From the NCBI RefSeq assembly GCF_002224365.1, contig NZ_CP022437.1:186001-250000 (forward strand): a stretch of 64,000 nt of DNA. The letters are read 5' to 3'. The translations under genes were made by a program, and so were the position numbers. The stretch comes from Virgibacillus necropolis (GTDB lineage Bacteria > Bacillota > Bacilli > Bacillales > Amphibacillaceae). Below are positions 46,050 through 53,980 of this stretch, piece by piece (positions within the stretch are counted from its first letter, which is position 1; every line of letters starts with the position of its first letter). Below the pieces are notes generated by a model. The model had not been told where the DNA came from and searched no databases. It saw nothing but the letters and a program-made list of their open reading frames with translations.

Positions 46050-48503
46050 TCATTGTGCATGCTTATGGCCTGCTGGAATTGCCGCCCATTGTGGCGTATT
46101 TTTATTTATTTTTGCAACCATGACTGTCATGTCATCTGCAATTTCACCTGATCTGGTTCGAACTACTTCTTCTAATAGTAAATCTGCAACCTCTTGTGGA
46201 TCAACGGTTTTCATTTCACGAATCTTGCGTTTCAACCAAACGTCGACATTTTCCACATGCTTTGGTCCTTCAAAAATACCGTCACTCATCATGATTAGCA
46301 GATCATCAGCCATTAATTGTTCTTTTACGATGTCGACATCAAATTCTTGAATGATACCCATTGGCAAATTACTACCCTCTACCTTTATCATTTCATCGCC
46401 GCGTTTAATAAAACTCGGTGTCGATCCGATCTTCAAAAAGCGGACTGCAGCATTGTGCAAATTAATAACAGCAAGATCAAGGGTGGCAAACATTTCATCG
46501 GTTGAACGTAACGAAAGGATTGAGTTTATCGATTTAATCGCTACTTTCTCTGGAATCCCGGTTTGTAAAATTTGTTGCAATAACCGTAACGTTTCTACAC
46601 TTTCCTCGTGTGCCCGTTCACCATTTCCCATTCCGTCACTAATAGCCATTGCATATTTCCCTGTTCCTAATTCTATCGTTGTGTGGCTATCTCCAGAAAT
46701 GACTCCCCCCCCCTTAGCTGCATGGGATACCCCGGTCTCTACAACATACTCTTTGGCAGAACCAAATACAATAAAGCAGCTACCATTTGGAAATGGCGAA
46801 ATATCCTCTTGTTTTACCACAACAACTTCATTCATAATATCAGACAGCATTGGCGCAATTAACTTTGCACCTTCCCCGCGATACTCATATAAATTAACCA
46901 TCATTTCAATATCAATATTTCCCTTATCCAAACTAAAGATATCTAGTTTTTCAATATCAATCCCCATTTGCTCTAATCCTTGGACTATCTGCATCTCCTG
47001 TTGTTCATGGTGATGCCGTTCCTTTAATATTTCTTTTGCGAAATCATCCATGACCTCTGACACACCTTGAAGCTGTTCTGCTACAAATCGCTTACTTTCT
47101 GATACTTGTTTTTGTAATCGCCTGTTCGCCTCAAAAAGGGTTAATTCTTCTTTCATCACGTCCATCACCTTTTTTGATTTTACACAATGGTTTTCAAAGG
47201 CACGCATATCCCTTGGACTAGGTTCTCGTTCCTCAACCAGATCATTCTTTAAACCTTCCATTAGAGAATAGGATTTATCAAATTGTTGTTGCCAGCACCT
47301 ATTTTTCATAAAACATCCCTGACATGTTTTTTCCGTCACCTGACTTAAAAAATAATCCGTTTCACGCTTATAGTCAGCATCTTGCTCAGCTGGACTGTAT
47401 TCAACGGTTTGAAAGCTTTTTGACAGCGCCTCAAAAACATCAGAAAATTGTTCAACCCGTTTAGCAGTCACATTTCGAACCTTTTGTAAATATTGTTCTT
47501 GCTCGTTTGTATACTCGTCCGTTCCCGGAATATAACGAGAAAGCTTCTTAAACCAGCTTGCCGGTGTGAGAAAGAATAGTAGAATTGCTATAGATGATTC
47601 TAGTATAGAAGGAAGCAAATTAGCTGAATCCCCATAGATACCTACTAAAAAGGTTCCAACAAATAAACCAATACTAACGCCTATCTTATTCCCTTCTTTT
47701 AACAATCCTCCAAGTAATCCAGAAAAAGCAAGTAAACTCATTTGATAAAGATTCGCGACATTCGCTAGTGAGAGTATGAGACCAGCTACAACTCCAACCG
47801 TCGACCCAACTGCCGCACCTCCAACAAATGCAAGCATCAAAACAAAATAGCGAGAGAAAACTTGTTCCATCGATGCATCGTATATTTCCCAACCAATTGT
47901 TCCCGTTAATATAGAAGCAAGTAGAATGATCATACAAACAATTTCTTCGTTCTTTAAAGTGGGTTTATATTTTTTTTGTGATAATAATGGAATGCTTTGC
48001 ATAAATATCAATACTAGAACTAAACCTAATACTCCTTCTACAACTAACAGCATCCATTCATAGGATGTAAGCCTGTCAGTAATCGAATAAAGCATTAAAC
48101 GCGGTGCGATAGTCGCTAAGAAAACAAAAAGCAGAATTACTCTCTGTTGATTTTTAACATTCTTAAACAATCCAGCAAGAAAAATAAATACAAACATTGC
48201 TAGCAAAATAAATATTCCTTGATCAATCGAGTAACTTAATGCTCCCGCAAAAACTGCAAGCATAACCTTAGCTGCTTTTTCTTTATGTACAAGCCAAATG
48301 GTAGCTAAAAATGCAACAGAAAACGGAGAGACTTCAGATAAAATGACAGCTCGTCCCAACAAAAAACCTACCATAAAAAATAGCCAACCTTTTTCTAGTA
48401 AGATAGATTGGGTTGTCGAATATACCTTTCTCCGCCACTTACTCATAACACCTTGTTCTGCTCCGAACGCCTTAGATTCCAACCTTGGTATTGAATCCAT
48501 CAT
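46050..48503 (-). CDS. spoIIE: Stage II sporulation protein E (PP2C phosphatase)
   Basis: SpoIIE (817 residues) dephosphorylates SpoIIAA to activate sigma-F in the forespore and interacts with the division ring. It has about ten N-terminal membrane helices (residues 35-330), a central oligomerisation/FtsZ-binding region and a C-terminal PP2C domain with ISDGMGNGERAHEES near 610, LLIMMSDGIFEG near 745 and DDMTVMVAKI near 795. A run of nine G residues encodes part of KGGGVISGDS (plus positions 46705-46713). Start ATGATG follows GAGGGAGTG. Confidence 0.96.
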   Translation of the reverse strand: MMDSIPRLESKAFGAEQGVMSKWRRKVYSTTQSILLEKGWLFFMVGFLLGRAVILSEVSPFSVAFLATIWLVHKEKAAKVMLAVFAGALSYSIDQGIFILLAMFVFIFLAGLFKNVKNQQRVILLFVFLATIAPRLMLYSITDRLTSYEWMLLVVEGVLGLVLVLIFMQSIPLLSQKKYKPTLKNEEIVCMIILLASILTGTIGWEIYDASMEQVFSRYFVLMLAFVGGAAVGSTVGVVAGLILSLANVANLYQMSLLAFSGLLGGLLKEGNKIGVSIGLFVGTFLVGIYGDSANLLPSILESSIAILLFFLTPASWFKKLSRYIPGTDEYTNEQEQYLQKVRNVTAKRVEQFSDVFEALSKSFQTVEYSPAEQDADYKRETDYFLSQVTEKTCQGCFMKNRCWQQQFDKSYSLMEGLKNDLVEEREPSPRDMRAFENHCVKSKKVMDVMKEELTLFEANRRLQKQVSESKRFVAEQLQGVSEVMDDFAKEILKERHHHEQQEMQIVQGLEQMGIDIEKLDIFSLDKGNIDIEMMVNLYEYRGEGAKLIAPMLSDIMNEVVVVKQEDISPFPNGSCFIVFGSAKEYVVETGVSHAAKGGGVISGDSHTTIELGTGKYAMAISDGMGNGERAHEESVETLRLLQQILQTGIPEKVAIKSINSILSLRSTDEMFATLDLAVINLHNAAVRFLKIGSTPSFIKRGDEMIKVEGSNLPMGIIQEFDVDIVKEQLMADDLLIMMSDGIFEGPKHVENVDVWLKRKIREMKTVDPQEVADLLLEEVVRTRSGEIADDMTVMVAKINKNTPQWAAIPAGHKHAQ

Positions 48504-48532
48504 ACAAATCCACTCCCTCTTAGAGTAATTAA

Positions 48533-48560
48533 ATCATAGGATGAATTTTTTTTTTGTCAA
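48533..48560 (-). promoter_or_regulatory. Probable spoIIE promoter
   Basis: TTGACA (48560-48555), 16-base spacer with a ten-base A tract, TATGAT (48538-48533). spoIIE in Bacillus uses sigma-A with Spo0A activation. Confidence 0.6.
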
Positions 48561-48586
48561 AACAAGAGAGGATATTCATAAAATCG

Positions 48587-48593
48587 TTCGACT
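48587..48593 (-). promoter_or_regulatory. Candidate Spo0A box upstream of spoIIE
   Basis: AGTCGAA, one mismatch to the TGTCGAA core, about 27 bases upstream of the -35. Expected from spoIIE regulation; a 7-base match alone is weak. Confidence 0.4.
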
Positions 48594-48683
48594 ATCTTCT
48601 TTTTTTATCAATCAGTTTTCTACAAGAATAAACGTATTCCTTACATTCTTGACTAAACAATTCTTTCTTTTGAAGTAATTTAT

Positions 48684-48886
48684 TTAGTCATTCCCTCCAT
48701 AAAGCCCCTGTTTAAAGCTACTCATTAACCATCTTGTTATACCATCAAAATTCGATACAATTATAGTTTTTGTAATAATATTGACGAAAGGAACATTTGT
48801 TCCATCAAAACCAAATGCATTCTTCATAATAGGCTTTAGCTCGTCATTCTTTATTAAACGCACTAAACCTGAAGTGAAAGAAGTTT
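48684..48886 (-). pseudogene. Possible decayed C-terminal gene fragment
   Basis: A frame of about 66 codons with no convincing start ends in TAA (48686-48684). It reads ...LVRLIKNDELKPIMKNAFGF and ends TRWLMSSFKQGLYGGND. Codon use and amino-acid composition look protein-like, but no family was recognised. It could also be chance. Confidence 0.35.
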
Positions 48887-48944
48887 AACCCAGAGCAAAC
48901 AGAAGCCTATTATACAATAATTTCCCAGGAAATGAATGAAAGGA

Positions 48945-48973
48945 TTGACACCATCCGCTTGGTGATGTATTAT
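48945..48973 (+). promoter_or_regulatory. Sigma-A promoter for tRNA-Met
   Basis: TTGACA (48945-48950), 17-base spacer, TATTAT (48968-48973), about 20 bases before the mature tRNA. Confidence 0.8.
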
Positions 48974-48992
48974 AAATTTTGTGGCTAAATTT

Positions 48993-49066
48993 GGCGGCGT
49001 AGCTCAGCTGGCGAGAGCGTACGGTTCATACCCGTGAGGTCGGGGGTTCGATCCCCTCTGCCGCTA
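48993..49066 (+). tRNA. tRNA-Met (CAT)
   Basis: Cloverleaf with acceptor GGCGGCG/TGCCGCT (two wobble end pairs), D arm AGCTC, anticodon loop TTCATAC and T arm GGGGGTTCGATCCCC. CCA is not encoded, unlike the nine rRNA-linked tRNAs. It could in principle be tRNA-Ile2 (C34 modified to lysidine), but context (trnSL-Met in B. subtilis) favours elongator Met. It is on the plus strand, opposite to all nearby conserved genes. Confidence 0.93.
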
Positions 49067-49079
49067 TCAAAAATAAGGA

Positions 49080-49117
49080 AAAGGGATTGAGTTCAAATTG
49101 GATTCAATCCTTTTTTG
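49080..49117 (+). terminator. Terminator of tRNA-Met
   Basis: GGATTGA (49084-49090) pairs with TCAATCC (49104-49110), followed by TTTTTTG. Confidence 0.75.
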
Positions 49118-49247
49118 TTTGTAGAATTGTAATTAGGGGCCGCCAAGAGTTTATTGACGGTTATAAATTGATATCAGCTGTTATATTTGAATAACGGCAG
49201 ATAAATTTGTGAATCCGCGGATAAGTAAGGTCCAGAGAGTTTATTTT

Positions 49248-49323
49248 GCAGTTAAGAAAGTATAAATCCTTTCTTACTGCATAAGTGCAACTAAGGCTTG
49301 GCGATAAGCCAAGTTTTCTAATG
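49248..49323 (-). repeat. Two-hairpin dispersed repeat, copy 3
   Basis: Minus strand: CATTAGAAAACTTGGC, then CGCCAAGCC, TTAGTTGCACTTATGCAG, and a second hairpin GCAGTAAGAAAG...CTTTCTTAACTGC. It is the closest match to copy 1. Confidence 0.75.
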
Positions 49324-49372
49324 CTAGATCCTTCAAACTCCACCTTAGAAAGACCCCTTCTAAAAAAAGGGC

Positions 49373-49410
49373 AAAAAAACAGACACCACTTATTTACAAG
49401 TAGTGTCTGC
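49373..49410 (-). terminator. Intrinsic terminator after yabR
   Basis: CAGACACCACTT (49380-49391) pairs with AAGTAGTGTCTG (49398-49409); the transcript strand continues TTTTTTT. Confidence 0.9.
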
Positions 49411-49450
49411 TTTTATCTATTTTGATAGAGCATCTTTATAGACAGCAATT

Positions 49451-49834
49451 TTATCCCCGCTTAGCACCTCGGCCTCCGCGTTTGGTTTCCGTTTGCTTCT
49501 TCAAAGAGGCCAAACGGTCTTCCGAATCCTTTAAAAATTTGTTCATCTTTTGATCAAATGTTTCGCCACGATCACGATTGTTTCTTGGGCGAACTGGCTT
49601 ATCTTTAGCCTTTTTAATTGAAAGACCAATCTTTCCATCTTTTTCAACATTAATAACTTTCACCAAAACTTCGTCACCGACGGTTAAGTGTTCATTAATG
49701 TCTTTAACATAGTTATCAGCAACTTCACTAATATGGACTAGACCTGTTTTCCCTTCTCCGAGTTCTACAAATGCACCAAAATTAGTGATACCAGTTACCT
49801 TACCTTGCAGCTTGCTGCCTACTTCGATTGACAT
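49451..49834 (-). CDS. yabR: S1-domain RNA-binding protein YabR
   Basis: A 127-residue protein with one S1 RNA-binding domain (residues 4-73; GKVTGITNFGAFVELGEGKTGLVHISE) and a basic, Arg/Gly-rich tail (RGGRGAKRG). Related S1 proteins are general RNA or ribosome-associated factors; its precise role is unclear. It lies downstream of divIC, the conserved order. AAGGAGGAGCA precedes the ATG. Confidence 0.92.
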   Translation of the reverse strand: MSIEVGSKLQGKVTGITNFGAFVELGEGKTGLVHISEVADNYVKDINEHLTVGDEVLVKVINVEKDGKIGLSIKKAKDKPVRPRNNRDRGETFDQKMNKFLKDSEDRLASLKKQTETKRGGRGAKRG

Positions 49835-49907
49835 AAAAAAAATGCTCCTCCTTAAAAATTTAAATAATATATTACTATTGTATTATATCCAATATAATGA
49901 AAGTGTG

Positions 49908-50288
49908 TCAATAAGATGGCTCTTCATCAGGGAGTTTAAAGATTAATTCGCCTTCTTTGGAAAAGAAATAGTTTGTTCGTGCTATCTCTAAAACATATTC
50001 CTCATTTTGTAAAAGTTGAATTTCTTCATTAAGATTTGCTTCTTTCTTCTCAAGCTTCGCCATCTTTTCCTGTGTCTGCTCGTACTGTTCTTGTTTTTCA
50101 GCGTGAAGTACACGTTGTTTAACATGATATGTAGCCATACTGCCGATCGCAATAAGTACTACGATAGAAAATAACACAAGACGACGAATTAGACGTTTTT
50201 TCTTTCGTTTTTGTCTTCCCTGATGAGCATCGTATTGCTGCATATAGTCCGAGCTTAATCTTGTTACCGTTTTTTTCTTGGCGGTCAC
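49908..50288 (-). CDS. divIC: Cell division protein DivIC
   Basis: DivIC (126 residues) is a bitopic divisome protein that pairs with FtsL and DivIB. A basic cytoplasmic segment (RQKRKKKRLIRRL) precedes one membrane helix (VLFSIVVLIAIGSMATYHV, residues 38-57), followed by a coiled coil (residues 62-105). The septum-formation-initiator end EYVLEIARTNYFFSKEGELIFKLP is conserved. It follows yabQ by six bases. Confidence 0.95.
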   Translation of the reverse strand: MTAKKKTVTRLSSDYMQQYDAHQGRQKRKKKRLIRRLVLFSIVVLIAIGSMATYHVKQRVLHAEKQEQYEQTQEKMAKLEKKEANLNEEIQLLQNEEYVLEIARTNYFFSKEGELIFKLPDEEPSY

Positions 50289-50294
50289 AGCCCA

Positions 50295-50894
50295 TTACCT
50301 CCTTTTAAACTTAATATACTTCAACCATTTCTTACATATATTCTTCATTGTACTATAAAATCCTGCTATTTTGTGTAAATATTTTTTAATTATTTCTGGA
50401 AGCAATCTATAAATTAACATGATTACCCACTTAAAAGGAGCAAAAATTATTTTACCTATCGTTACCAGTATAATAAATAGTACTTGAATTGTATAAGCAA
50501 TAGCTGAAAAAAATAATGAAAACACAAAGACAACTGGAGTAACGAACAAAGCATGAATCACTTTTGCAAAAAAACGATAAATCGATAAGGCGATCTGAAT
50601 CATATGCTCAAGCATTTTTTTGTACGATGAGGCAGCCAAAGCTTGATAGGTAGCAAACCCTAATAAACATGCTACAAATACATAGAATCGTAATTCACCA
50701 GCATTTACACGATATAAAATATAGAATAAAAATAATGTTTGAGAAAGCCAAAAACTAATTTCCATAAAATAAGTTAGAAATACCGAGTTTTTCCAATGTG
50801 AGGATGCTCGCCGAAACGTATCCAATATTATACCCAAATAAAAGCCTCCTAAAACCATGGCAAGCATCGTCATAAATTGAGTGGAGAGGATCAT
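50295..50894 (-). CDS. yabQ: Sporulation membrane protein YabQ
   Basis: YabQ (199 residues) is a mother-cell membrane protein needed for spore cortex formation in B. subtilis. The family start (STQFMTMLAMVLGGFYLGIILDTFRR) and about five hydrophobic helices are visible, followed by a basic C-terminus (KKWLKYIKFKRR). It overlaps yabP by four bases, so the two are co-translated. The function is transferred from the family. Confidence 0.92.
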   Translation of the reverse strand: MILSTQFMTMLAMVLGGFYLGIILDTFRRASSHWKNSVFLTYFMEISFWLSQTLFLFYILYRVNAGELRFYVFVACLLGFATYQALAASSYKKMLEHMIQIALSIYRFFAKVIHALFVTPVVFVFSLFFSAIAYTIQVLFIILVTIGKIIFAPFKWVIMLIYRLLPEIIKKYLHKIAGFYSTMKNICKKWLKYIKFKRR

Positions 50895-51193
50895 CTAAAC
50901 AGCTTGCTAAAGAATCCCTTAGCTTTCTCCTGTTGTTGTTCATCTACATAGGAAAGCTCGTATATTTTGCCTTTTATTGAAACTAGCCCTTCGCTTACAT
51001 CCAGATTTTTTAACTGAAGGTTTTGGCCCCGTACAATTAAAAACCCCATCACCGTTTCAAGTAAAAATTCCTCATTATCAAAACTATCAACTTCTTTTAC
51101 ACCGCTGATTTCAACACTCTTTCGGTTGTTAATTTTCAATGAATGGTCCTGCTGTGTTACATGTGGTTGAGTTTCTTTTTCATAATAATTCAT
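50891..51193 (-). CDS. yabP: Sporulation protein YabP (YabP/YqfC family)
   Basis: YabP (100 residues) belongs to the YabP/YqfC family, expressed in the mother cell and associated with spore coat and cortex formation. The family core is KINNRKSVEISGVKEVDSFD and LLETVMGFLIVRGQNLQLKNLDV. The ATG at 51193 follows GGAGG with a 9-base gap; seven upstream codons overlap the ribosome binding site and are excluded. A sigma-E-like -10 (CATATAGT, 51226-51219) lies just upstream. In B. subtilis rqcP lies directly before it; here repeats and an inserted block intervene. Confidence 0.9.
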   Translation of the reverse strand: MNYYEKETQPHVTQQDHSLKINNRKSVEISGVKEVDSFDNEEFLLETVMGFLIVRGQNLQLKNLDVSEGLVSIKGKIYELSYVDEQQQEKAKGFFSKLFR

Positions 51194-51218
51194 TAAAATC
51201 GTCCTCCTTATCACTATA

Positions 51219-51249
51219 ACTATATGAAATAGAGGACAAGTATAGAACT
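51219..51249 (-). promoter_or_regulatory. Possible sigma-E promoter for yabP-yabQ
   Basis: -10 CATATAGT (51226-51219), one mismatch to CATACANT. An ATA-containing -35 region lies around 51240-51249, at non-ideal spacing. Supported by known sigma-E control of yabP in B. subtilis. Confidence 0.4.
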
Positions 51250-51256
51250 AAAATAG

Positions 51257-51374
51257 AAAAGCGGAGGCGACTGTTCAGAAGCAGACGCATAAGCAAGGGA
51301 CTGTAGAGCACATGGTTTCCGTGCTCGGAGTGTCCATTGCTTATGACGGCAGCTTCTAGGAGCCGTAGCTAGAC
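51257..51374 (+). repeat. AGCGGAGGCGACTG dispersed repeat unit, CATAAGCAA-type core
   Basis: Starts AAAAGCGGAGGCGACTG, ends AGGAGCCGTAGCTAGAC. The core holds CATAAGCAA...TTGCTTATG with flanking AGAAGC/GCTTCT. First of three tandem units. Confidence 0.85.
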
Positions 51375-51376
51375 AA

Positions 51377-51494
51377 GAAAAGCGGAGGCGACTGTTAAGC
51401 GAGTACAAATAGGTAGAACTGTGAAAGTACGGTGACCTTTCCGTACATTCATCAGGACTACCTATTTGCTAGTCGCTAGGAGCCGCAGCTAGAC
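51377..51494 (+). repeat. AGCGGAGGCGACTG dispersed repeat unit, CAAATAG-type core
   Basis: Same ends as the neighbouring unit but a different core: TACAAATAGGTAG... with GTACGG/CCGTAC and CTATTTG arms, and GTTAAGCGA/TCGCTAGG flanks. Confidence 0.85.
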
Positions 51495-51498
51495 AAAG

Positions 51499-51540
51499 AA
51501 AAGCGGAGGCGACTGTTAAGCGACGTACAAAAAGATAGGA
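51499..51540 (+). repeat. AGCGGAGGCGACTG dispersed repeat, truncated unit
   Basis: Left end AAGCGGAGGCGACTGTTAAGCG followed by the start of a CAAATAG-type core; no right end. It breaks off before the promoter region of the inserted plus-strand block. Confidence 0.7.
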
Positions 51541-51647
51541 CTATAAAGAATACGTTCAACTATAGTACATTAACCCCGATTAATCTATAAAGATCCTTGC
51601 TTTGGTTATAATAGATAGTGGCCGATTTAGAAAAGGAGCGGGGTTTT

Positions 51648-52130
51648 ATGGAAAAAGTGATGTTGTGGGGTTTACTTATTTTGGGCTCTGTATTATTGCA
51701 AGTTAGTTTACGAAAATTGCCGTTTAAAGAATGGCTATTTGTTTATTTGTTGACGTCATATTTTTCAATTGCAATCGGGAGTATTATTGTGGAAGAAAAC
51801 ATGCTTACTTATCCTATAAAACTTCTCAATAAACATTTTGATTCCAGTTTGCTTTTTGAATACCTTTTGTTCCCAGTCGTATGTCTTTTCTTCTATCAAA
51901 CTACATATCGTTCTACGACTTTCAATACCCTTTTGCAAGGGGGATTATATACAACCTCCTTAACCATTATTGAAGTAACTTTGGAAAAATACACCGACCT
52001 AATTAAGTATAATACTTGGACGTGGCTACACACGCTTTTAAGCGTCTTCGTCCTGATGCTTTTTATCCGTGCTATTGTCAAACTGATCTGTAAAAGAAAT
52101 AAAGCAGATATACGTAATGAAAAGCTTTGA
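51648..52130 (+). CDS. Small integral membrane protein, CBO0543-like
   Basis: A 160-residue, very hydrophobic protein with about five predicted membrane helices and a basic tail (KLICKRNKADIRNEKL). Its pattern (WLFVYLLTSYFSIAIGSIIVEE, EYLLFPVVCLFFYQTTY, YTDLIKYNTWTW) resembles the uncharacterised CBO0543 family; this is by eye and not certain. ATG 51648 follows AAAGGAGCGGGGTTTT. A TATAAT lies at 51607-51612. It is the first gene of the plus-strand block inserted between rqcP and yabP. Function unknown. Confidence 0.75.
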   Translation: MEKVMLWGLLILGSVLLQVSLRKLPFKEWLFVYLLTSYFSIAIGSIIVEENMLTYPIKLLNKHFDSSLLFEYLLFPVVCLFFYQTTYRSTTFNTLLQGGLYTTSLTIIEVTLEKYTDLIKYNTWTWLHTLLSVFVLMLFIRAIVKLICKRNKADIRNEKL

Positions 52131-52167
52131 ATGTGGTGATTTATTTTCACGTCAACTTTTCTATAGG

Positions 52168-52196
52168 TTTACAAAACTTACTTAAGCGTGTAAGAT
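52168..52196 (+). promoter_or_regulatory. Sigma-A promoter for the marR-MFS operon
   Basis: TTTACA (52168-52173), 17-base spacer, TAAGAT (52191-52196). Confidence 0.65.
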
Positions 52197-52206
52197 GGGT
52201 AAAGTA

Positions 52207-52228
52207 ATTACTTACCTAGGTAAATAAT
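52207..52228 (+). promoter_or_regulatory. MarR-type operator palindrome
   Basis: A 22-bp palindrome with one mismatch, half-sites ATTACTTACCT and AGGTAAATAAT, centred about 20 bases after the -10. It ends 14 bases before marR, a typical place for autorepression. Confidence 0.7.
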
Positions 52229-52241
52229 GAGGTGAACGAAT

Positions 52242-52670
52242 ATGGATGAACTAAACAATAGAAACCTACTTCATTTGTTAAACCAACAGACTCGGGTTTT
52301 AGCAAAAGAAGTGAACAATCGTCTTAGTGACCATGGGTTGTATTCATCCCAGTGGTCTATTATTTTTTGTATTGAACGGTTTGGGCCAATGACACAAACA
52401 GCAATTTGGAAATACCTGAACGTGGAGGCTCCAACGGTTACACGTACACTGTCCCGTATGGAAAAGAGCGGATGGATTGTCCGGGAACAAGGAAATGACA
52501 AAAGAGAACGTGTCATTGAATTGACCAAAGAAGCAAAGCAAAAATTTATGTCAATCCGACAAACAATGGATAAATTTGAAGAAGAAGTGCTCAAAGGACT
52601 ATCGTCAGATGACAAAGCACAATTACATTTCTTACTAACCAAACTTGGACCATCAGGAGAGAATGCATAA
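52242..52670 (+). CDS. MarR family transcriptional regulator
   Basis: A 142-residue winged helix-turn-helix regulator. The recognition region reads MTQTAIWKYLNVEAPTVTRTLSRMEKSGWIVREQGNDKRERVIELT, including the wing DKRER typical of MarR. Helices at both ends would form the dimer interface. It overlaps the MFS gene by one base (TAATG), and a palindrome overlies its likely transcription start. It probably represses itself and the transporter, with release by an unknown ligand. GAGGTGAACGAAT precedes the ATG. Confidence 0.93.
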   Translation: MDELNNRNLLHLLNQQTRVLAKEVNNRLSDHGLYSSQWSIIFCIERFGPMTQTAIWKYLNVEAPTVTRTLSRMEKSGWIVREQGNDKRERVIELTKEAKQKFMSIRQTMDKFEEEVLKGLSSDDKAQLHFLLTKLGPSGENA

Positions 52671-53893
52671 TGAAAGAGAACAATCAACAACCAATATGGA
52701 CTAAAAGCTTTATTAGTATTTCTATAACACAATTTCTTGTCTTTATCGCTTTTTACACATTATTAACGACCCTTCCAATTTATGTAATTAATAATCTTGG
52801 CGGTTCAAATACAGATGCTGGTTTAGTCGTGACGGTTATGTTAATAGCCGCTATCATTGCCCGACCTTTTTCAGCTAATTTATTAGATTATATCGGTAAG
52901 AAAAAAGGACTCGTTCTCAGTGTAGCTATATTTACAGCGACGTCTTTTCTTTATATTTGGATTGATCAATTTACATCACTGTTACTGTTACGATTCTTTC
53001 ACGGATTATCATTTGGTGTTATCACTACAGCAACAGGTGCAATTGCCGCAGATATCATTCCGCCCACGCGACGGGGGGCAGGACTCGGGTACTTTGCGAT
53101 GGCAATGAATCTAGCTGTGGTCGTAGGGCCATTTATCGGTTTAACTTTATTACAATTTGCATCATTTCAAACACTCTTTATTGTTTTGAGCATATTTATG
53201 ATAGCTGGGGTTATCAGTTCTATACTTGTTCATGTTCCTAAGAATGGCGCGGTTATAGACAAATCGGCCAAGTTCAAGTTTTCGTTTAGCGATTTAATTG
53301 AAATAAAGGCATTACCCATCGCATTAATAAGTAGCTTAGTCTCTTTAGCATACGCTAGTATTCTATCCTTTATCTCTGTCTACTCCAATTCGATTGGACT
53401 AGCTACAACTGCAAGCTATTTCTTTTTAGTCTTTGCTATTATCATGCTTATATCGAGACCGTATCTTGGAAGAGCATTTGACTCTCATGGTCCTAAATTT
53501 GTCATATTACCATGCTTGTTCATATTTGCAATTGGTCTCGTTCTTCTGAGCTTTACGAGTACTGCTTGGATGCTCCTTGTTTCAGCTGGACTCATCGGTT
53601 TAGGATATGGCACATTATTACCTAGTTTCCAATCGATGGCAATACAAGCTTCACCTAGCTCCAGAAGTGGTCATGCAACTGCAACATTCTTTGTGTGCTA
53701 TGATTCTGGTATTGCTATTGGGTCAGTTGTGTGGGGTGTTGTTGTAGCTGCTTTTGGCTTTCAAAATCTCTACATTTTATGTGCTTTATTGGTATTAGTA
53801 GTAATGGTGATATTTAATCTACATCAAGCAAAATCTACCAATCCTAAGCAGGAAAAAAAAGAGGCTTATCGAGGGGTAAGCGATAATTCCTAG
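52670..53893 (+). CDS. Major facilitator superfamily transporter (probable efflux pump)
   Basis: A 407-residue membrane protein with 12 predicted helices. The MFS loop motif after helix 2 is NLLDYIGKKKGLVLSVA (motif A-like), and ITTATGAIAADIIPPTRRGAGLGYF follows helix 4, typical of the drug/sugar-efflux type (YfcJ/YhhS-like). It is translationally coupled to marR. The substrate is not known; a MarR-controlled MFS gene often exports toxic compounds. A strong terminator follows. Confidence 0.9.
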   Translation: MKENNQQPIWTKSFISISITQFLVFIAFYTLLTTLPIYVINNLGGSNTDAGLVVTVMLIAAIIARPFSANLLDYIGKKKGLVLSVAIFTATSFLYIWIDQFTSLLLLRFFHGLSFGVITTATGAIAADIIPPTRRGAGLGYFAMAMNLAVVVGPFIGLTLLQFASFQTLFIVLSIFMIAGVISSILVHVPKNGAVIDKSAKFKFSFSDLIEIKALPIALISSLVSLAYASILSFISVYSNSIGLATTASYFFLVFAIIMLISRPYLGRAFDSHGPKFVILPCLFIFAIGLVLLSFTSTAWMLLVSAGLIGLGYGTLLPSFQSMAIQASPSSRSGHATATFFVCYDSGIAIGSVVWGVVVAAFGFQNLYILCALLVLVVMVIFNLHQAKSTNPKQEKKEAYRGVSDNS

Positions 53894-53936
53894 TAATAGC
53901 TAATCCTCATCTAGAGGCAAGGCAAAAGAATAGAGA

Positions 53937-53980
53937 AATAATCCCTCAACTGATTTAATTCAGATGAGGGATTATTTTTT
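53937..53980 (+). terminator. Terminator of the marR-MFS operon
   Basis: AATAATCCCTCA (53937-53948) pairs with TGAGGGATTATT (53965-53976), followed by TTTT. The A-rich 5' flank could also terminate rqcP on the opposite strand. Confidence 0.88.

Larger units (their letters stand above)
48504..48992. other. spoIIE-tRNA-Met intergenic region
   Basis: Holds the spoIIE promoter and candidate 0A box, a possible decayed coding fragment (48684-48886) and the tRNA-Met promoter. Nothing else supportable was seen. Confidence 0.6.
49118..49450. other. tRNA-Met to yabR intergenic region
   Basis: Contains the third copy of the two-hairpin repeat (49248-49323) and the yabR terminator. A 60-codon frame at 49161-49343 is the repeat read through. 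Confidence 0.6.
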
